Shown piece after piece: positions 27,101 to 37,200 of a stretch of DNA of 64,000 nucleotides (position 1 is its first letter; each line of letters opens with the position of its first letter). The stretch comes from Stichopus chloronotus (Eukaryota; Echinodermata; Holothuroidea; Aspidochirotida; Stichopodidae), in contig CM037830.1 of NCBI GenBank assembly GCA_021234535.1, positions 37,572,937 through 37,636,936 of the forward strand, given 5' to 3'. A program made the position numbers and the translations under genes. The notes under the pieces are model-generated. The model was not told where the DNA came from. It was given only the letters and a program-made list of their open reading frames with translations, and made no database searches.

Positions 27101-27664
27101 GATTAGGTTGTTTCCAGCGTTGTCTTTATGATGTTAGAAGAACTAAAGCTTGCAGACATCGACAAGGAGGTAATGCAAAGGTTAGTATTCTTTTGCTTTG
27201 CTCATGATGGTACCCATGTCACCCGAATTTAACACAGCTGCTCCTTCCAGCATTCAGAAATGTGTGTAAGCGATCACCCACGTTTTTTTTTTCTGCCAGG
27301 AGATGGTTTTTGTTGAAGCAAGGTCTCCTGTTTCTGCATGTAGTCATCATTCAGACCAGAGCTATTACTGAGCAGAAGGTAGAGTCAGAGATGGAGCTGA
27401 TGAACCTTGTAGTTCGACTCCATCGTTTCCTCAGGAGGGCATCAGAAATGGATAAATCTCAAGGTACTTCCATTCAGTATTTAGTATTTTAATGGGATTT
27501 AGAGATCAAAGAATCCTAAAAGATAAGCTGACCTCTGAAGATTTTTTGCATTTTCATCATTAGCTTGTATGCTGCAAGATATCTGGGAGTGCGTTGCGGG
27601 TGATGATGACGTCTGGGAAGAGGACGAGCTTGAGGATGAAAATGAAATGATGGAGCAAGACTGA
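8376..27664 (+). CDS. ATRIP: ATR-interacting protein (ATRIP), 13 coding exons
   Basis: ATRIP is the obligate partner of the ATR kinase. It binds RPA-coated single-stranded DNA and recruits ATR to stalled forks and resected breaks in the nucleus. Traced coding exons: 8376-9119, 17508-17678, 19344-19626, 20218-20322, 22674-22797, 23243-23723, 24148-24356, 26333-26466, 26637-26731, 26831-26917, 27107-27180, 27300-27463, 27564-27664. All junctions are GT-AG and every phase matches; the sum is 2772 nt, 923 residues plus stop (human about 791, the excess lying in the N-terminal linker). Visible: basic patch PRKKLRL near residue 53; acidic DPFEDFEESFTADDLE at about 69-84, the conserved RPA70-binding motif followed by IASQALSQ; coiled coil about 225-330 running without a break over exons 1-3; SP-rich stretch (CPSPRKSPR); helical C-terminal half expected to bind ATR; acidic tail WEEDELEDENEMMEQD. 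The start at 8376 is chosen because an acceptor (TATTTAG) lies just 5' of it at 8367, excluding the earlier ATG at 8352. The introns hold repeat elements in sense orientation. Confidence 0.93.
9240..9800 (+). repeat. Dispersed repeat family R2, copy 1
   Basis: Phrases such as TTGTCACAATGATGCTC, CCTTCAGGGTGTTCAGGAAT, AAGGTCCCATGTG and GGCCCATTTTATG recur two to three times inside this block, and again at 33490-34270. The family appears to be built from internal units of roughly 170-200 bp. I see no terminal repeats or coding capacity. Confidence 0.65.
10293..10760 (+). repeat. R2 fragments and AGTCTGTGAA repeats
   Basis: R2-like words (TGTTGATGATTTGGTGTAA near 10368, CCTTCAGAATGTTGAGG near 10719) flank a diverged run of AGTCTGTGAA / AGTCTTTGAAAAG words between about 10400 and 10640. 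No coding signal. Confidence 0.5.
11695..11845. repeat. Short snap-back (inverted-repeat) element
   Basis: GGTATATACTTCATGTA at 11695 is repeated inverted at the right end (to 11845). Inside it AGCCAACCTCAAACT is mirrored by AGTTTCAGGTTGGCT. The left arm has a 7-nt insertion (CTTTAAT). About 150 bp in all, MITE-like, with no clear target duplication. Confidence 0.65.
13863..15167 (+). mobile_element. Composite HINE/Helentron-like element, copy A (with Pao gag fragment)
   Basis: The 5' end (TTTTTTGCCGTAGGCAGG) lacks a few bases of the usual TTTTTGATTCCTTGC block. The 3' end is intact: GCAAGGAATCACAAAGC, a hairpin, and CTGG before T-rich host DNA. It matches 52992-54567 end to end, inverted. 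The interior carries family-typical sequence (AATCTATGCAGTCCTGATG, a TG run, CTCAAGAAGGGTAACTCTGA) and then part of a BEL/Pao-type gag gene. Relative to the other copy it has an internal deletion of about 215 bp and a second of about 15 bp. No Rep/helicase is encoded. It lies in ATRIP intron 1 in the sense orientation. Confidence 0.8.
14615..14912 (+). pseudogene. BEL/Pao-type gag fragment (DUF1759-like), copy A
   Basis: A short frame from about 14618 (MSERMEEAKILRRN...) stops after about 31 codons. After the internal deletion, a second frame (14730-14912) encodes ELPKTDKPPYDGDPRTFWSF followed by a helix and RLSYLIQLTTGKTRSSI. The pattern 'LPK..-P.YDGDP..FW.F...F' followed by '..YL...L.G.A' is the DUF1759 signature of Pao/BEL gag. 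Stops and deletions show it is a remnant. It is the same fragment as at 53248-53780 inside the other composite copy. Confidence 0.7.
15168..17507. other. Intron stretch without recognisable features
   Basis: AT-rich intronic DNA. Short open frames here show no domain similarity or splice support, and I see no repeat structure beyond low complexity. Confidence 0.5.
17508..17678 (+). CDS. ATRIP: ATRIP coding exon 2 (coiled coil)
   Basis: Residues 249-305, following the acceptor TTCCCCAG and ending before GTAGGT, phase 0 at both ends. The exon is all charged heptad repeat (DGEIEVLRQNLTKAQTDISK) and aligns with the ATRIP dimerisation coiled coil without a gap from exon 1, so I think no exon is missing in the 8.4-kb intron before it. 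Confidence 0.93.
17679..19343. other. ATRIP intron 2
   Basis: 1.7 kb. Only low-complexity T-rich tracts (19055-19090) and a short duplicated phrase (TGTCCCATCTGCGACAAAA / TGTCCCGTCCGCGACAG at about 18548-18584) stand out. Confidence 0.5.
19344..19626 (+). CDS. ATRIP: ATRIP coding exon 3 (end of coiled coil, SP-rich linker)
   Basis: Residues 306-399. It opens with VEALKTQLEFKDREI, a clear ATRIP coiled-coil match, and then becomes a Ser/Pro/Lys-rich linker (PSPRKSPR, SPSRKAFP, TKTKSP) with several SP sites that could be phosphorylated. It ends in phase 1 before GTGTGT. Confidence 0.92.
20218..20322 (+). CDS. ATRIP: ATRIP coding exon 4
   Basis: Phase 1 entry (GSSVSPRRTLSGLLIKTW) and phase 1 exit before GTATTT. 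The exon frame is not the longest open frame over this stretch. It was chosen because it is the only one that keeps phase with exons 3 and 5 and contains no stop. Confidence 0.8.
20986..22655 (+). mobile_element. HINE/Helentron-like repeat, copy 2
   Basis: It starts TTTTTTGATTCCTTGC and continues with AGGCAGACAAGGAATCTATG. Internal units of about 150-200 bp recur (CTTGTAGACACACTATCTCC, GATCCCTATTGTTTTTCATG, GAGGTCAAAGGTCGTTTGAG). One 3' module (AAGGAATC, hairpin, CTTTCTGG) ends at 22223. A second, more decayed end (GCAAGGAATCTCAAAGTGA) lies near 22621-22650, so the block may be two copies or a rearranged one. It occupies ATRIP intron 4 in sense orientation. Confidence 0.75.
22674..22797 (+). 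CDS. ATRIP: ATRIP coding exon 5
   Basis: Phase 1 entry, phase 2 exit at the donor GTAAGT (22798). It encodes TPSVMIGLLMKNEDES, similar to the hydrophobic segment that begins the C-terminal half in vertebrate ATRIP, then a Ser-rich segment ending SNLFDMFSNQAD. Confidence 0.88.
23243..23723 (+). CDS. ATRIP: ATRIP coding exon 6 (C-terminal helical region)
   Basis: About 160 residues, phase 2 entry after TTGCATAG and phase 0 exit before GTGAGT. The sequence is helix-forming (HHLAKLIPVIQDQLDHYLQEL; LRSLRKLCCHSESICKMI), consistent with the ATR-binding repeat-like C-terminal half. Confidence 0.9.
24148..24356 (+). CDS. ATRIP: ATRIP coding exon 7
   Basis: Phase 0 entry after TTTATTCAG, phase 2 exit before GTAGGT. 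It encodes a hydrophilic start, then AEWMKEPCRIVQLLQDVLKL and a Trp-containing stretch. The donor splits a Trp codon that exon 8 completes. Confidence 0.88.
25105..25966 (+). mobile_element. HINE/Helentron-like repeat, copy 3
   Basis: The 5' end TTTTTGATTCCTTGCTGCAG is followed by GGAATCTATGCAGTCCTGAT, a TG tract, then three to four tandem units (ACCTTGTAAACACATTATCT, GGTGTGTGGGTTGGTCA, CCCTATTGTTTTTGGT, AGGTCAAANTGTGAAAACC). The 3' end is GCAAGGAATCAGAAAGCC with a hairpin (AAAGCC-TTTC-GGCTT). This is the clearest example of the family layout: subterminal inverted block, tandem core, 3' hairpin. In ATRIP intron 7, sense orientation. Confidence 0.8.
26333..26466 (+). CDS. ATRIP: ATRIP coding exon 8
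   Basis: Phase 2 entry after TTTCAAAG and phase 1 exit before GTAATT. It encodes CIPFLVHDGFVLALCTTIST followed by a helix of small residues (YKSALAVATAVSRSVSV). No longer open frame marks this exon. It was found by phase continuity and hydrophobic pattern. Confidence 0.82.
26637..26731 (+). CDS. ATRIP: ATRIP coding exon 9
   Basis: Phase 1 entry after GTCACAG and phase 0 exit before GTAAAT. It encodes LSHIYQLVTSLKSSGDNSDD, an amphipathic helix followed by an acidic loop. Confidence 0.85.
26769..26800. repeat. (TGTC)n microsatellite
   Basis: A short TGTC/TATC tetranucleotide run inside ATRIP intron 9, adjoining the pyrimidine tract of the exon 10 acceptor. Confidence 0.8.
26831..26917 (+). 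CDS. ATRIP: ATRIP coding exon 10
   Basis: 29 codons, phase 0 on both sides, between TTCCCCAG and GTAAGT. It encodes LIGLLLTIVSNQVNG and then CHCTYE, comparable to the Cys-containing stretch just before the EVV segment in vertebrate ATRIP. Confidence 0.87.
27107..27180 (+). CDS. ATRIP: ATRIP coding exon 11
   Basis: Phase 0 entry at the acceptor ATTAG (27106), phase 2 exit before GTTAGT. It encodes VVSSVVFMMLEELKLADIDK. A competing acceptor at 27117 would break phase, so the upstream one is preferred. Confidence 0.85.
27300..27463 (+). CDS. ATRIP: ATRIP coding exon 12
   Basis: Phase 2 entry after TTCTGCCAG, phase 1 exit before GTACTT. It encodes LLKQGLLFLHVVIIQTRA and MELMNLVVRLHRFLRRASEM, helices matching the end of the ATR-binding region. 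Confidence 0.88.
27564..27664 (+). CDS. ATRIP: ATRIP terminal coding exon 13
   Basis: Phase 1 entry after TCATCATTAG. It encodes LQDIWECVAGDDDVWEEDE and a strongly acidic tail to the TGA at 27662-27664, similar to the acidic C-terminus of other ATRIPs. Confidence 0.9.
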
Positions 27665-28193
27665 TACCTGTCCATCTTTTTGCGGCATTATTGCTGAAAT
27701 GGAAGGATTTACATGCAATGTAGTTTTTCATTTTTTTGGTAGAGGTCAGAGTACTTTAGTTTGTTCGAGGCCCAAGGCCAAGATTGTTAACCCATTTGCC
27801 TATCCTGCTTGTTTAATCCATAGAACCCTATGCGGTCAGGATTACGAGTGTGTGTTTGTGACGCCCAGCTAACTCACATTAAACATTTGGACCGAGGTAA
27901 AAAATTATTTGAGATCAACATTAGGTCTCATAGCTCCAACTTCTTGATGCATGGCCATAGCTTTCACCACCACGGTTCAAATTATGAAAACCACCTTGAT
28001 TTTGGGTCAAGAAGGGGCTAAGATTTCATATTGCACGATTTTGTATTTATCATAATCATACTGTAAATCGTCTTTTGATAAAAAGAACAGGAAATAAAAC
28101 GTGATCAATAGTTTACACGAATTGTCAGTACTTTTCTGCTCTTCATTGGTATTCTAGCACGTCTAGCAAGTCACAGTCCCTCTGTTCAACTCC
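27665..28193. other. Convergent 3' region between ATRIP and the agmatinase gene
   Basis: 529 bp between the two stop codons. It must hold both 3' UTRs. The best ATRIP poly(A) signal is AATAAA at 28093-28098, which would bring its transcript end within about 100 bp of the opposite stop codon. On the other strand the only hexamer-like site I see is ATTAAA (plus-strand TTTAAT at 27812-27817). If both are used, the 3' UTRs overlap. 27825-27870 resembles a very diverged HINE 5' end (CTATGCGGTCAGGATTACG then a TG tract). Confidence 0.5.
28093..28098 (+). terminator. Candidate ATRIP poly(A) signal
   Basis: AATAAA, 429 nt after the ATRIP stop. It is the only canonical hexamer I see on this strand between the ATRIP stop and the opposing stop codon. 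Confidence 0.45.
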
Positions 28194-28295
28194 TCAGTCA
28201 ATGTATTGAACTCCAGGCAAAATGCAAAGCATTTCAAAGAGAAGATTAGCTCCTGTTAGGGCGGTGGTGCCTGATGTATCATATGGTGGAGAAAC
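28194..28295 (-). CDS. AGMAT: AGMAT-like terminal coding exon 7
   Basis: It encodes VSPPYDTSGTTALTGANLLF and the end LPGVQYID before TGA (28196-28194), the usual C-terminal helix of the family. Confidence 0.94.
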   Translation of the reverse strand, partial: VSPPYDTSGTTALTGANLLFEMLCILPGVQYID

Positions 28296-31200
28296 CTGTT
28301 TGAGGAATATCAACCATAAGAAACATTAACATATTACCAATAAAGGAATCACATCATGAAACGTTTGTAAGTCAGTCATAAGGAAGTCAAATTTTTGCTC
28401 ACCTCCACAAGGTCAGCACCAATTATATTCATTCCCTTGCACCCTCTGACTATCTCTATTCCTTGGATTGTGGTTAGACCTCCGATCTCTGGGGTACCTG
28501 CAGTCACACAACACACAACATGACTGCTGGTGATTAGTACTGTACATTATTCAGATCACCACAAAGGCAATTGAATGCACATTACATGAATGCAGTAGAA
28601 GTTGCAAGAGGAGGAAATCAAACTACAAAACTTAATCTTCACCTGTCCCTGGTGCAAATGCCGGATCCAAGGCATCAATGTCAAAGGTAAGATAGACAGG
28701 AACCTGTCCTATCATTTCCCTCACTTCAGACATCAACGGTGACAATGACTTGTGCCAACACTCTTCGACTGGAATAACTCGAAACCCCTGAGATGCAAGT
28801 ACAGATCGACACCGTTACTAGGTCATCTGCAAGAAGGACTAATGCAGCTGATGGTAGTTGGACAGTCATATTTTCAAAAAGAGGTGTACTATGTACCAAA
28901 ACAAAATGATGATTCTGTGAAGCCTTAGTACAATAACCAGGCACAGATCCAGGTGGGGGCATACAACATTTTTGTGTCATATCGGAATCGTGTGATGATC
29001 TCAACAGTCAAATATAATGTGTGATTCCCGGATGCTTGGAAATCACATCTAAGTTATCTAGAATTCAAATTTTCTTAGGGGAGGATCTTAAACTCCCCCC
29101 CCCACGGCTTGATCCTGGATCTGTGATAGATATGAATGATAAAACAAGAGCCCAAGGGCACTCTGGTTCCTTGCACAGATGGAGAGCATATAATGTCAAT
29201 TGGGAGCATATTGTGAAAGGGAGCATATTGCATTATTTTGTATGATAGCCTATATGTTCCATTTCTGACCATGAACTCTCACTTTTGTAACATGGCCCAT
29301 TTCAGACATTGGACCCCAAACATGAAACCACTTCCATAGCACTAATGTGACCGACCATCAACAGTGTTACATACAATCTGTAAGAGAAGAAGTATTTTGC
29401 ATGACTTCACAACAGCCTAGGGGCACTATGGTTCCTGGTACTTGCAATATACATACTGTAAAATTATGTGCCCGAGTTCAGAAGAAGAAGAAGAAGAAGA
29501 CACAAACAGCTATGAATCTCTGCAAATTGCAATAAGGCTTATCACATCTATGCCCCTTTTAAGTCCATCAAACTGACAACATGCCTGGAGGGAACTCCTG
29601 GGGTCTAGTTAAAACTGGTAAGAACACCAACTGACTTATATGACTGAACACATTAGCACTCATGCACGAGGAGGTAAACTGATCCAGCCAAAACTTGTCT
29701 GGTGTGACCACCTACAGTACTGCAAACAGCACATTGCTGCTTCTTCATTTGATCAAGAAACTGCTAACTCAAGCAGTATTTCCATGATGCACTGGAGGGG
29801 GACTGATGGAACATATGAGCATCCATAGCATAACAAGGTTTTCAGACTTATGCCCCCAGTTTTCTCTCAAAAACGATAGGGCATACCTTCTTAATATGGC
29901 GAACCTACATACCAAGTTTGCGACAAGTGTCGCAGATGCACACACACACGCCAACCTCTGCTGGCTAAACTGCTTAGATTTCCTCCTTTGTGACAAAGTG
30001 AATGTTACTGAATTGAGGAGAAACTATTGAAGATAATAAGTGAGAAAAAAATCCAACTTGCTATGCTTAAGTGAAGCCAGCACACACAACACCCACCTTT
30101 TCTCGTTGCCATGCTTGACCGCCATTCTTGGCTGCATATTGAGATCCTCTAAGTCCTACCTGGATTGTCTTCTCAGGAATGATGAGACCCTCCTCAAATG
30201 CCCTGCGGAATGGAGTTCCGTGAGCGATCTTCTCTCCCAGCATTTCATCTGACGTGTCTGCGTGAGCGTCGATATGTATCAAACCCACTGGTCCATGCCT
30301 GTCCTGTTAAAAGGGAACAAGATTAAAGAAGATTCAAGATGATAAAATCTTGATGGATATGTTTCTACAGATATGTCCATTTGTTTCTTTCCACATTTGC
30401 ACTTGCTGTAAAACTTATGTAAGCCGGGTGAACAGCCAGCAAGGGAGGTAACCAAGACAAACATACTGATTGCATGAAACAAAGGCTAGAACCTGAACCA
30501 ATAATGAAGAGCATCAGGCTAATGATCATAACTGATTAACATCATTTGAAACCCCCCTACCTGTCTACTGAGGGATATCTGTCACTCATAACGGCATACC
30601 CCTTTCATTTTTATCAATTTTCATCAGAAAACTGCATCATTTTTACAGATGTTCTGTATGCATATTGAGTCCATAGCACACATGTATACACTACATTTAG
30701 TAAGTATAATATGGTGCACAACCAGTGGGCTTTGTTCAGAACATATCAGCATTCCTAATTTATTTGGCAGAGTTTATCAAGACAGGCAAGCACAAAGTTA
30801 ATCCCACCATTTTAAAACAGAAATCGCCTAGCTAAGCTTAAATGTCATTAGAAATGATGCATAAAATACTAGAGTCCCTGCTAATGCTCACCTCAACAGA
30901 TTATGATGCTCCACTTAAATGGTCTCCCCATAATAATTTTCAGCCCAGCTCAAAATTCTGCCACCTTGACTCATTCATGTGTCAACCCCAGGATGCAAAA
31001 TACTTCATTAAATTGACCAACCATATTATGATTATTAAGACCTTACATCAATGGGTACAGCTATACTGCACTTTGTGTTTAGGCAAATCTGTTTGCTAAA
31101 AATTAATACTCCAGACCATGCAATTAGGATAGCATTACGAATTTGGGTGGATACTCAACCTCCCAGGCATATGATTCTCCCCTAATAAGGAACTGAACAC

Positions 31201-34200
31201 AAAAATCATAATGGGTGTTTTCCTTTGCCAGCTGATATTTATAACCTGTGCACCAAAAAGTACCAGATTAATAGGGGACATGAAAAAGAAGACATTTTTT
31301 CAATTTATGCCCATAGCAGAATTGCACAGCAAATATTTCATTAAAACAAGGAAAACTATGGATCATTCTAATACACAATCCCAAATAATGTCAAAGGGAA
31401 GTTTTCATCTCCAACAAAAGCAGCTAGGTCACTTAAATGAATAGGCAGGGCAATACTCAAAATATTCCTGTATAACTTGTATAGGCCAACGAAGTACCGT
31501 AACAGCCTGTAGTATTGGATATGATATAGTATGGTCACCGCCCAAGGTCAACGGCACACAATCAGCTTCTAAGATCTCGCTGTACTTCTTTCTGATGCTT
31601 TCACAAGCCCTCTTGATGTTGTAGAGCGTGAGGGACACGTCCCCTATGTCCGCTACTCGTAAGGAGTCAAATGGTGCAGCACCTGTGCAGGTGGGACAAC
31701 AGATTTCAGTACATATCATGCATAGTGTTACTTGGCTAGCCAACCACAATTTCCAACATATGGGCCTATTCCCAGATGTTTCAATAATACTCCCCATTCC
31801 TGTCATTTCTAGATGCCTCCACTGAGCACAATACCTGCAGCAGGCCTTTCCATATGATAAATGAAACTGTCTGGTTAATGTAAGTGGACCTGATGGTTTG
31901 ATTCTGGCAGAATCTGTATCAAAGTTGGCAACTGCCAGTTAATGGCCTCTGATGAAGATTCTGCTAGAAGTGCAATGTCAGGCCTAATTACTTCTGTGAG
32001 TCAAGAATGTATGAGTCTGCAAGAATGTTTTATTGTTCAGTTTGTTAGCCTTGTACAAGTTAATTATTTAAGTGTTACGTTACATCATTGTTTGAAAGTA
32101 TTCACATCTGCATCAATGAATTTTCAGTTCAGTCACAGCTGAGTTGGAAGTCGATAGTTTTTTTAAAGTTTGCTTCCTTTTCCTACAGTATGTATTTTCA
32201 TCTCATGTATTCTGTACGTTACATTTACAGTTGTGGCAGCAGTGTTTGTTGAGCCTGAAGTAGTTTTTCTATCATTTCTTCAAGATGTTTTTTGCCATAG
32301 CTAGACACCGATTTAGAGGTCCTTTAAGCCATGTGGACAAGCGAAGTGACAAAGCTTCTTTATTCAGCATTTAAAGCATCTTTTTAATGAACGGCTAGAG
32401 GTTCTTATTGCTTTGTTCATTTATCCTCTCCTTCCATCAACTTCTGAGCATGCTTCTTGACATTATTTGTGATTTTTCTAAATCAGTGAACTTTCCTGGC
32501 CAGTAAGCTATATAGTTATTTTGTGCACGTGTATTAACAATTTTATCGCTGGTCAACAACCTTAAGCATTGATATTTGAAGGATGCACAGAAGGATGACA
32601 ATGAGTTATGTAGACCCTCAACTGGCATGTTGGGACCCTATGATAACCTTGGTAAGATAATAACACCTATCTGAAACCAAATGGTTCTTATTTTTCACAA
32701 GAACCAGAAGGTTATTCTAACCTCAGTAAAGATATTATGCAAGGGTACACACATCTAGAGGGCACGATAGAGTTAATGGAACACTTATGTTATGAGTTTC
32801 CGGAATTACAAAATTAGGTCTCAGAGCTACCCTCATTACGGATTAGATTTATATCACTTATCTTACTGGTGATGGTATAGGAATTTTGACCACGGTCTGT
32901 TTCGAAGAGATAACAGTGGTGGCTTACTTTCTTTTAAAAGAATCAGAATGGACCACTCTCTTACTAGCTAGATTAGCAGAATTTAATCATTGGGACAGTT
33001 TATCAGACAATGCAAAAGGAAAGTAAGAAAAGTCATGAAAAGACACGCTAAAGGTTCAAACAGTTTGCTACGCAAAGCTACAGTAGGTGCGAAGAGAACA
33101 GTATTGAAATATAACTTTTTCAAAAGTACTGCAAAACTGTTCATTGATTTAGACAAACTGTAATACCTAAAAATGTCTTAAAAATTATTTCATACATTAC
33201 AATGCTATTTCTGTAAATTAAAGAGGTCATGACACAGACTAAAACATGGTAAAAACTGCTTTTTCTAAATATTTGGACAAACTGATGCCCGAAACTGCTT
33301 AAGGTGTACTTGTGATATCATTCAATGTTATGCAATCAAAGTTTTTCAAAAAAGTATTTCCAAAAGTTTCACAAATGGAAGCTCCACTTTGAAAAATCTT
33401 TGTTTCTGTATGACGTCATATGATGTCATGTTAGGAGCAGATTCATTCATGAGCTATATCTCCACAATAATTGAAAATGCTTCTACTTGCACATACTTTT
33501 ATGGATTTGTTTGAAACTTGCACACCATGTACCTGTAGGTAGTGGGCCATTTAAGGTATTCAGAAATTTGTGGTACAAGGTCCCCTATGGCTCACTTTAT
33601 GAAATTGTGCAAAATCTTCATACCCTTCAGATTTTCATGAGCAATCTTATTGGTTTGTCACAATGATGCATTGCTAGTGATACCTTCAGGATCTTCATGA
33701 ATTTTTGATCCAAGGTCATGGGCCTGTTGCCCATTTTATGAAATTCTTGGACAATGTTGATGATTTGACATAATGGTACTCTGCTAGTGACACCTTTAAG
33801 ATGTTTAGAAATACTGCATCCAGTGTCTAAGATGGCCCAAGGGCCCATCTTCAGCATTAGATCAGAAATTTACATACATGCTTATAAGGTGCCACTAACA
33901 GAGTATCATAATGACTGACCATCGATTTATTGTACAGATGTATGACAATCTGTTCTCTTAGAAGCATTTTGCAGAATTTCATAAAATGGGCCAAAGGGTC
34001 CTCACTGGACCATGGACCAAACCGTTAACACCATAAACAAATCACTAACAAGAATTATTATGACAGATCATTGAGATTGTACATAGCAATCTGTAGGATG
34101 CTGTTAACTATGTCTTGCATTAACTAAAGGAAAAAAAGCATTTTGCAGTATTTCATAAAATGGGCCATAGGGTCTACAATTAGAGGCCAAGGACCAAAAC

Positions 34201-37200
34201 TTCTTGAACACTAGAAATGGCCTAGACCCCAAGAAATATTGTGTGTAAGTTTAAAGAAAATCTATCAAGGCATGCACACTAGCATTTTGAATTACTGTGG
34301 ATTGAAAGCATGTGCATGAAAAAGTTCTAATTTGTTGTTATAAAATGCTTTGTAGAAACAGAGTTTATGAAGAAGGAACCTCCAACTGTGAAACTCAAAA
34401 CTACATAACACTGAAAGACGTCCCAAGGAACACCAAAAGCAGTTTGGATATCAATATGTCCAGATATTTAGAAAAAGCAGTTTCCATTGAGTTTTAGTCT
34501 TCGTGACTCTTGAAGTAGATTGATAAAATATACTGACACATATCTGTAGGCCTGATTCCAAAGTTTAATCTAGAGAATAAAACCTATACACATTTACATG
34601 AGTTAGAGACTACCAATGTGCTCACATACAGCAGTGTCACATTGTTTTTGCGGACATGCAAGGCTTTTTAGGACAAAAAAAAAATGTTAGATAAAAATGC
34701 GTAGACTAACAAATACTAATTTTCTTACCCTACACATATAAGTAACATAAAGACAGTGGGATCTATAAAATATATTGTGTCCATGCAAGTTATAAAAAGA
34801 AATGCTGGTAAATACTTATTTTTTTACTGTCTACTGGGTACCAAAATTTTGAATCGATGATTGTAGAAAAACAGGAGGATAGTACTTGCTACTGTCAGGT
34901 GGAAGTTTGACCTGTTTTCCAGGAGACTCACAGCAAAATTGGAAGAGTTGACAGGTGTGGATGGAGGCAGATGTAAACACAATTATAGATTACTCACAAA
35001 CTACAACCCTTTCTGACGTGCATCAAAGGATTCGAAAATACCTTGTGTGTTGTACTCTCTTAGAAAACATGATTCGGTTCTGATTTGTCTTGGACCAAAT
35101 CTTGTTCCTGATCTGTTTGAGCAGCCACTGTCAAAGGGAACACCAACAAAACAAGCATCCAGACCTGTCAAGAAGATTTAAGATATGAATTACTGTACAT
35201 ACCATGTAGGCAGTATACAGAGACTGGAGGTATGTGATACTAAATGTATACTGGGGCTGTACAAATAACAAGCTGAATGTTGTCCTAATTTACAAAGGGA
35301 AACACACATTGTCATTAGTCAGGTGATGGATACTGGATTTCTGTAAGTATCCCAGTCTCTTTTTAAGCACTACAAGAAAGCAGTGAACCTTTTTTACTAT
35401 AACTGTGAAAATTCAATGTTTCATAAATGAGTTGAGACTACAACACAGTAGGTAGTTTGTCATCTCTCAGTGAGACAATAGCTTTGTGGTATAGCCTGTA
35501 TATATATCACACCAATCCCTGTCAAACAATATGCCCACGTACACCAGCAATTGCAACTGAGACTCCTAACCAGAAAGCCCAAAGACATTGTGGTTTTGAT
35601 GATTCATTGATATTACAAATCTGAATTATTGCATAGGGTGAGGATATGTTGACCCAAAATGATTTTTGACCTCTAAAAATATTGATAGGCTTCTTGCTCT
35701 TAATGGAGTGCATCTGACTGAACATATGAGATCTGTCCAAGCTTCTCTTAGTGTTCACAAGGTTTTCACAACTTGACACCAGTTGACGCCAAATGACCGT
35801 TGGCATCTGCTGAAAGCAGTAGCATACTTTTGCTCAATAAGGCACAGCTACATACCCCATATCAGATCCGTTCATGTTTCAATTCTTGAGATGCACCGAT
35901 TGTATTCACAATATTTTCATTGCTTGACTTCTGGTGACCCCAGACAACACCTGAGCTTCACCAAAAACATTAGGGTTCTTCCTCTTGATATGTCCAACCC
36001 ACATGCTAAGTATGAGAAGTATCCATCATTCCTATCTGTGTGTTTGACCTCTGGTGACCTCAGATGATCTTTGACCCAACCAAAAACGTTAGAATTCTTT
36101 CTCTCAACATAGAGAAGTCGTCTGAGAACTGTCAGTGTTTCCCTTCTTGAGATATGGTGATACTGTAACCTGGTCATCACAAACACACACACACACATCC
36201 ATGCATACACACACATACACACACCACTACATAGGTTTCTCTTTCATAAAAACCATAACATGAGATTATGGTGTTGTTGACTCATCATAATAAATAGAGA
36301 GCACTTTTAATTTCTTTCTTATAGTATCATTCTCTATTTTCAAGCACCTTTTGCATTCGCACAACTCTCGCTTCTGTGTTTGCCTTTCTTTTTCTTTCAT
36401 GATGTAGTGCATTGCTCATCGTGCTTTGTCCATTGCAAGCACTGCGTATCAGTTTTACATTCTTACGTATATTCTTGAATAAAACTCGTAGTGAAGCATT
36501 CTCTACCTGGCATATAATGAGAAGAGTCTGCTCTAGATGAAGACAGAAGGCTGCAGTTGCTACATAGAACTGAAGACTAGCAGGAAGTCATAAATGCCAG
36601 TTATTAACCCTTCATAATGTAGAGACTATTTAGACATTACAGTACTTATATTAAAGGTTTATTTATGGATATAAGGTAACATAACAACATTAAAATTTGT
36701 TGGTTAATGCTTTGTAAATTTTACCTCATAAGCTTTTCTTTTTGAGTATTTGTATCATATTTGCTTGAAATAACTGTGCCTACAAAACTTTTTAGAATTA
36801 TTTGTTCATACAAATGACCAATTGATATTATTTATTAATGACTTAATTTATATTCTTCATAGCAAGCTGTTTTATTATTAACAGATACTGTAAAATTCTG
36901 TTTAAATAGTATCTCCCTTGCCATGCTAACAAATGCCCGATACTGATTAAGCTGACGTAGAGTCATAGACCTCGCTTACAAATTTAGCAGTTATGTCAAT
37001 TTTCCTTAATTTTTGTTTATAGCTGGCAGGAGGATTATTGAGCATTTTTATGGTCACTACCAAGCAGCTATAATCATGAGAATTCATTCCTTCTGTGTAT
37101 TTTACTTTCTTGTATATCCAGTATATTTTATATAGGCCTAGACATTTGCAATGCAAGAGTTTATAGGTGTCATTTCAGTGATGCTTTTACACAATCTCAT

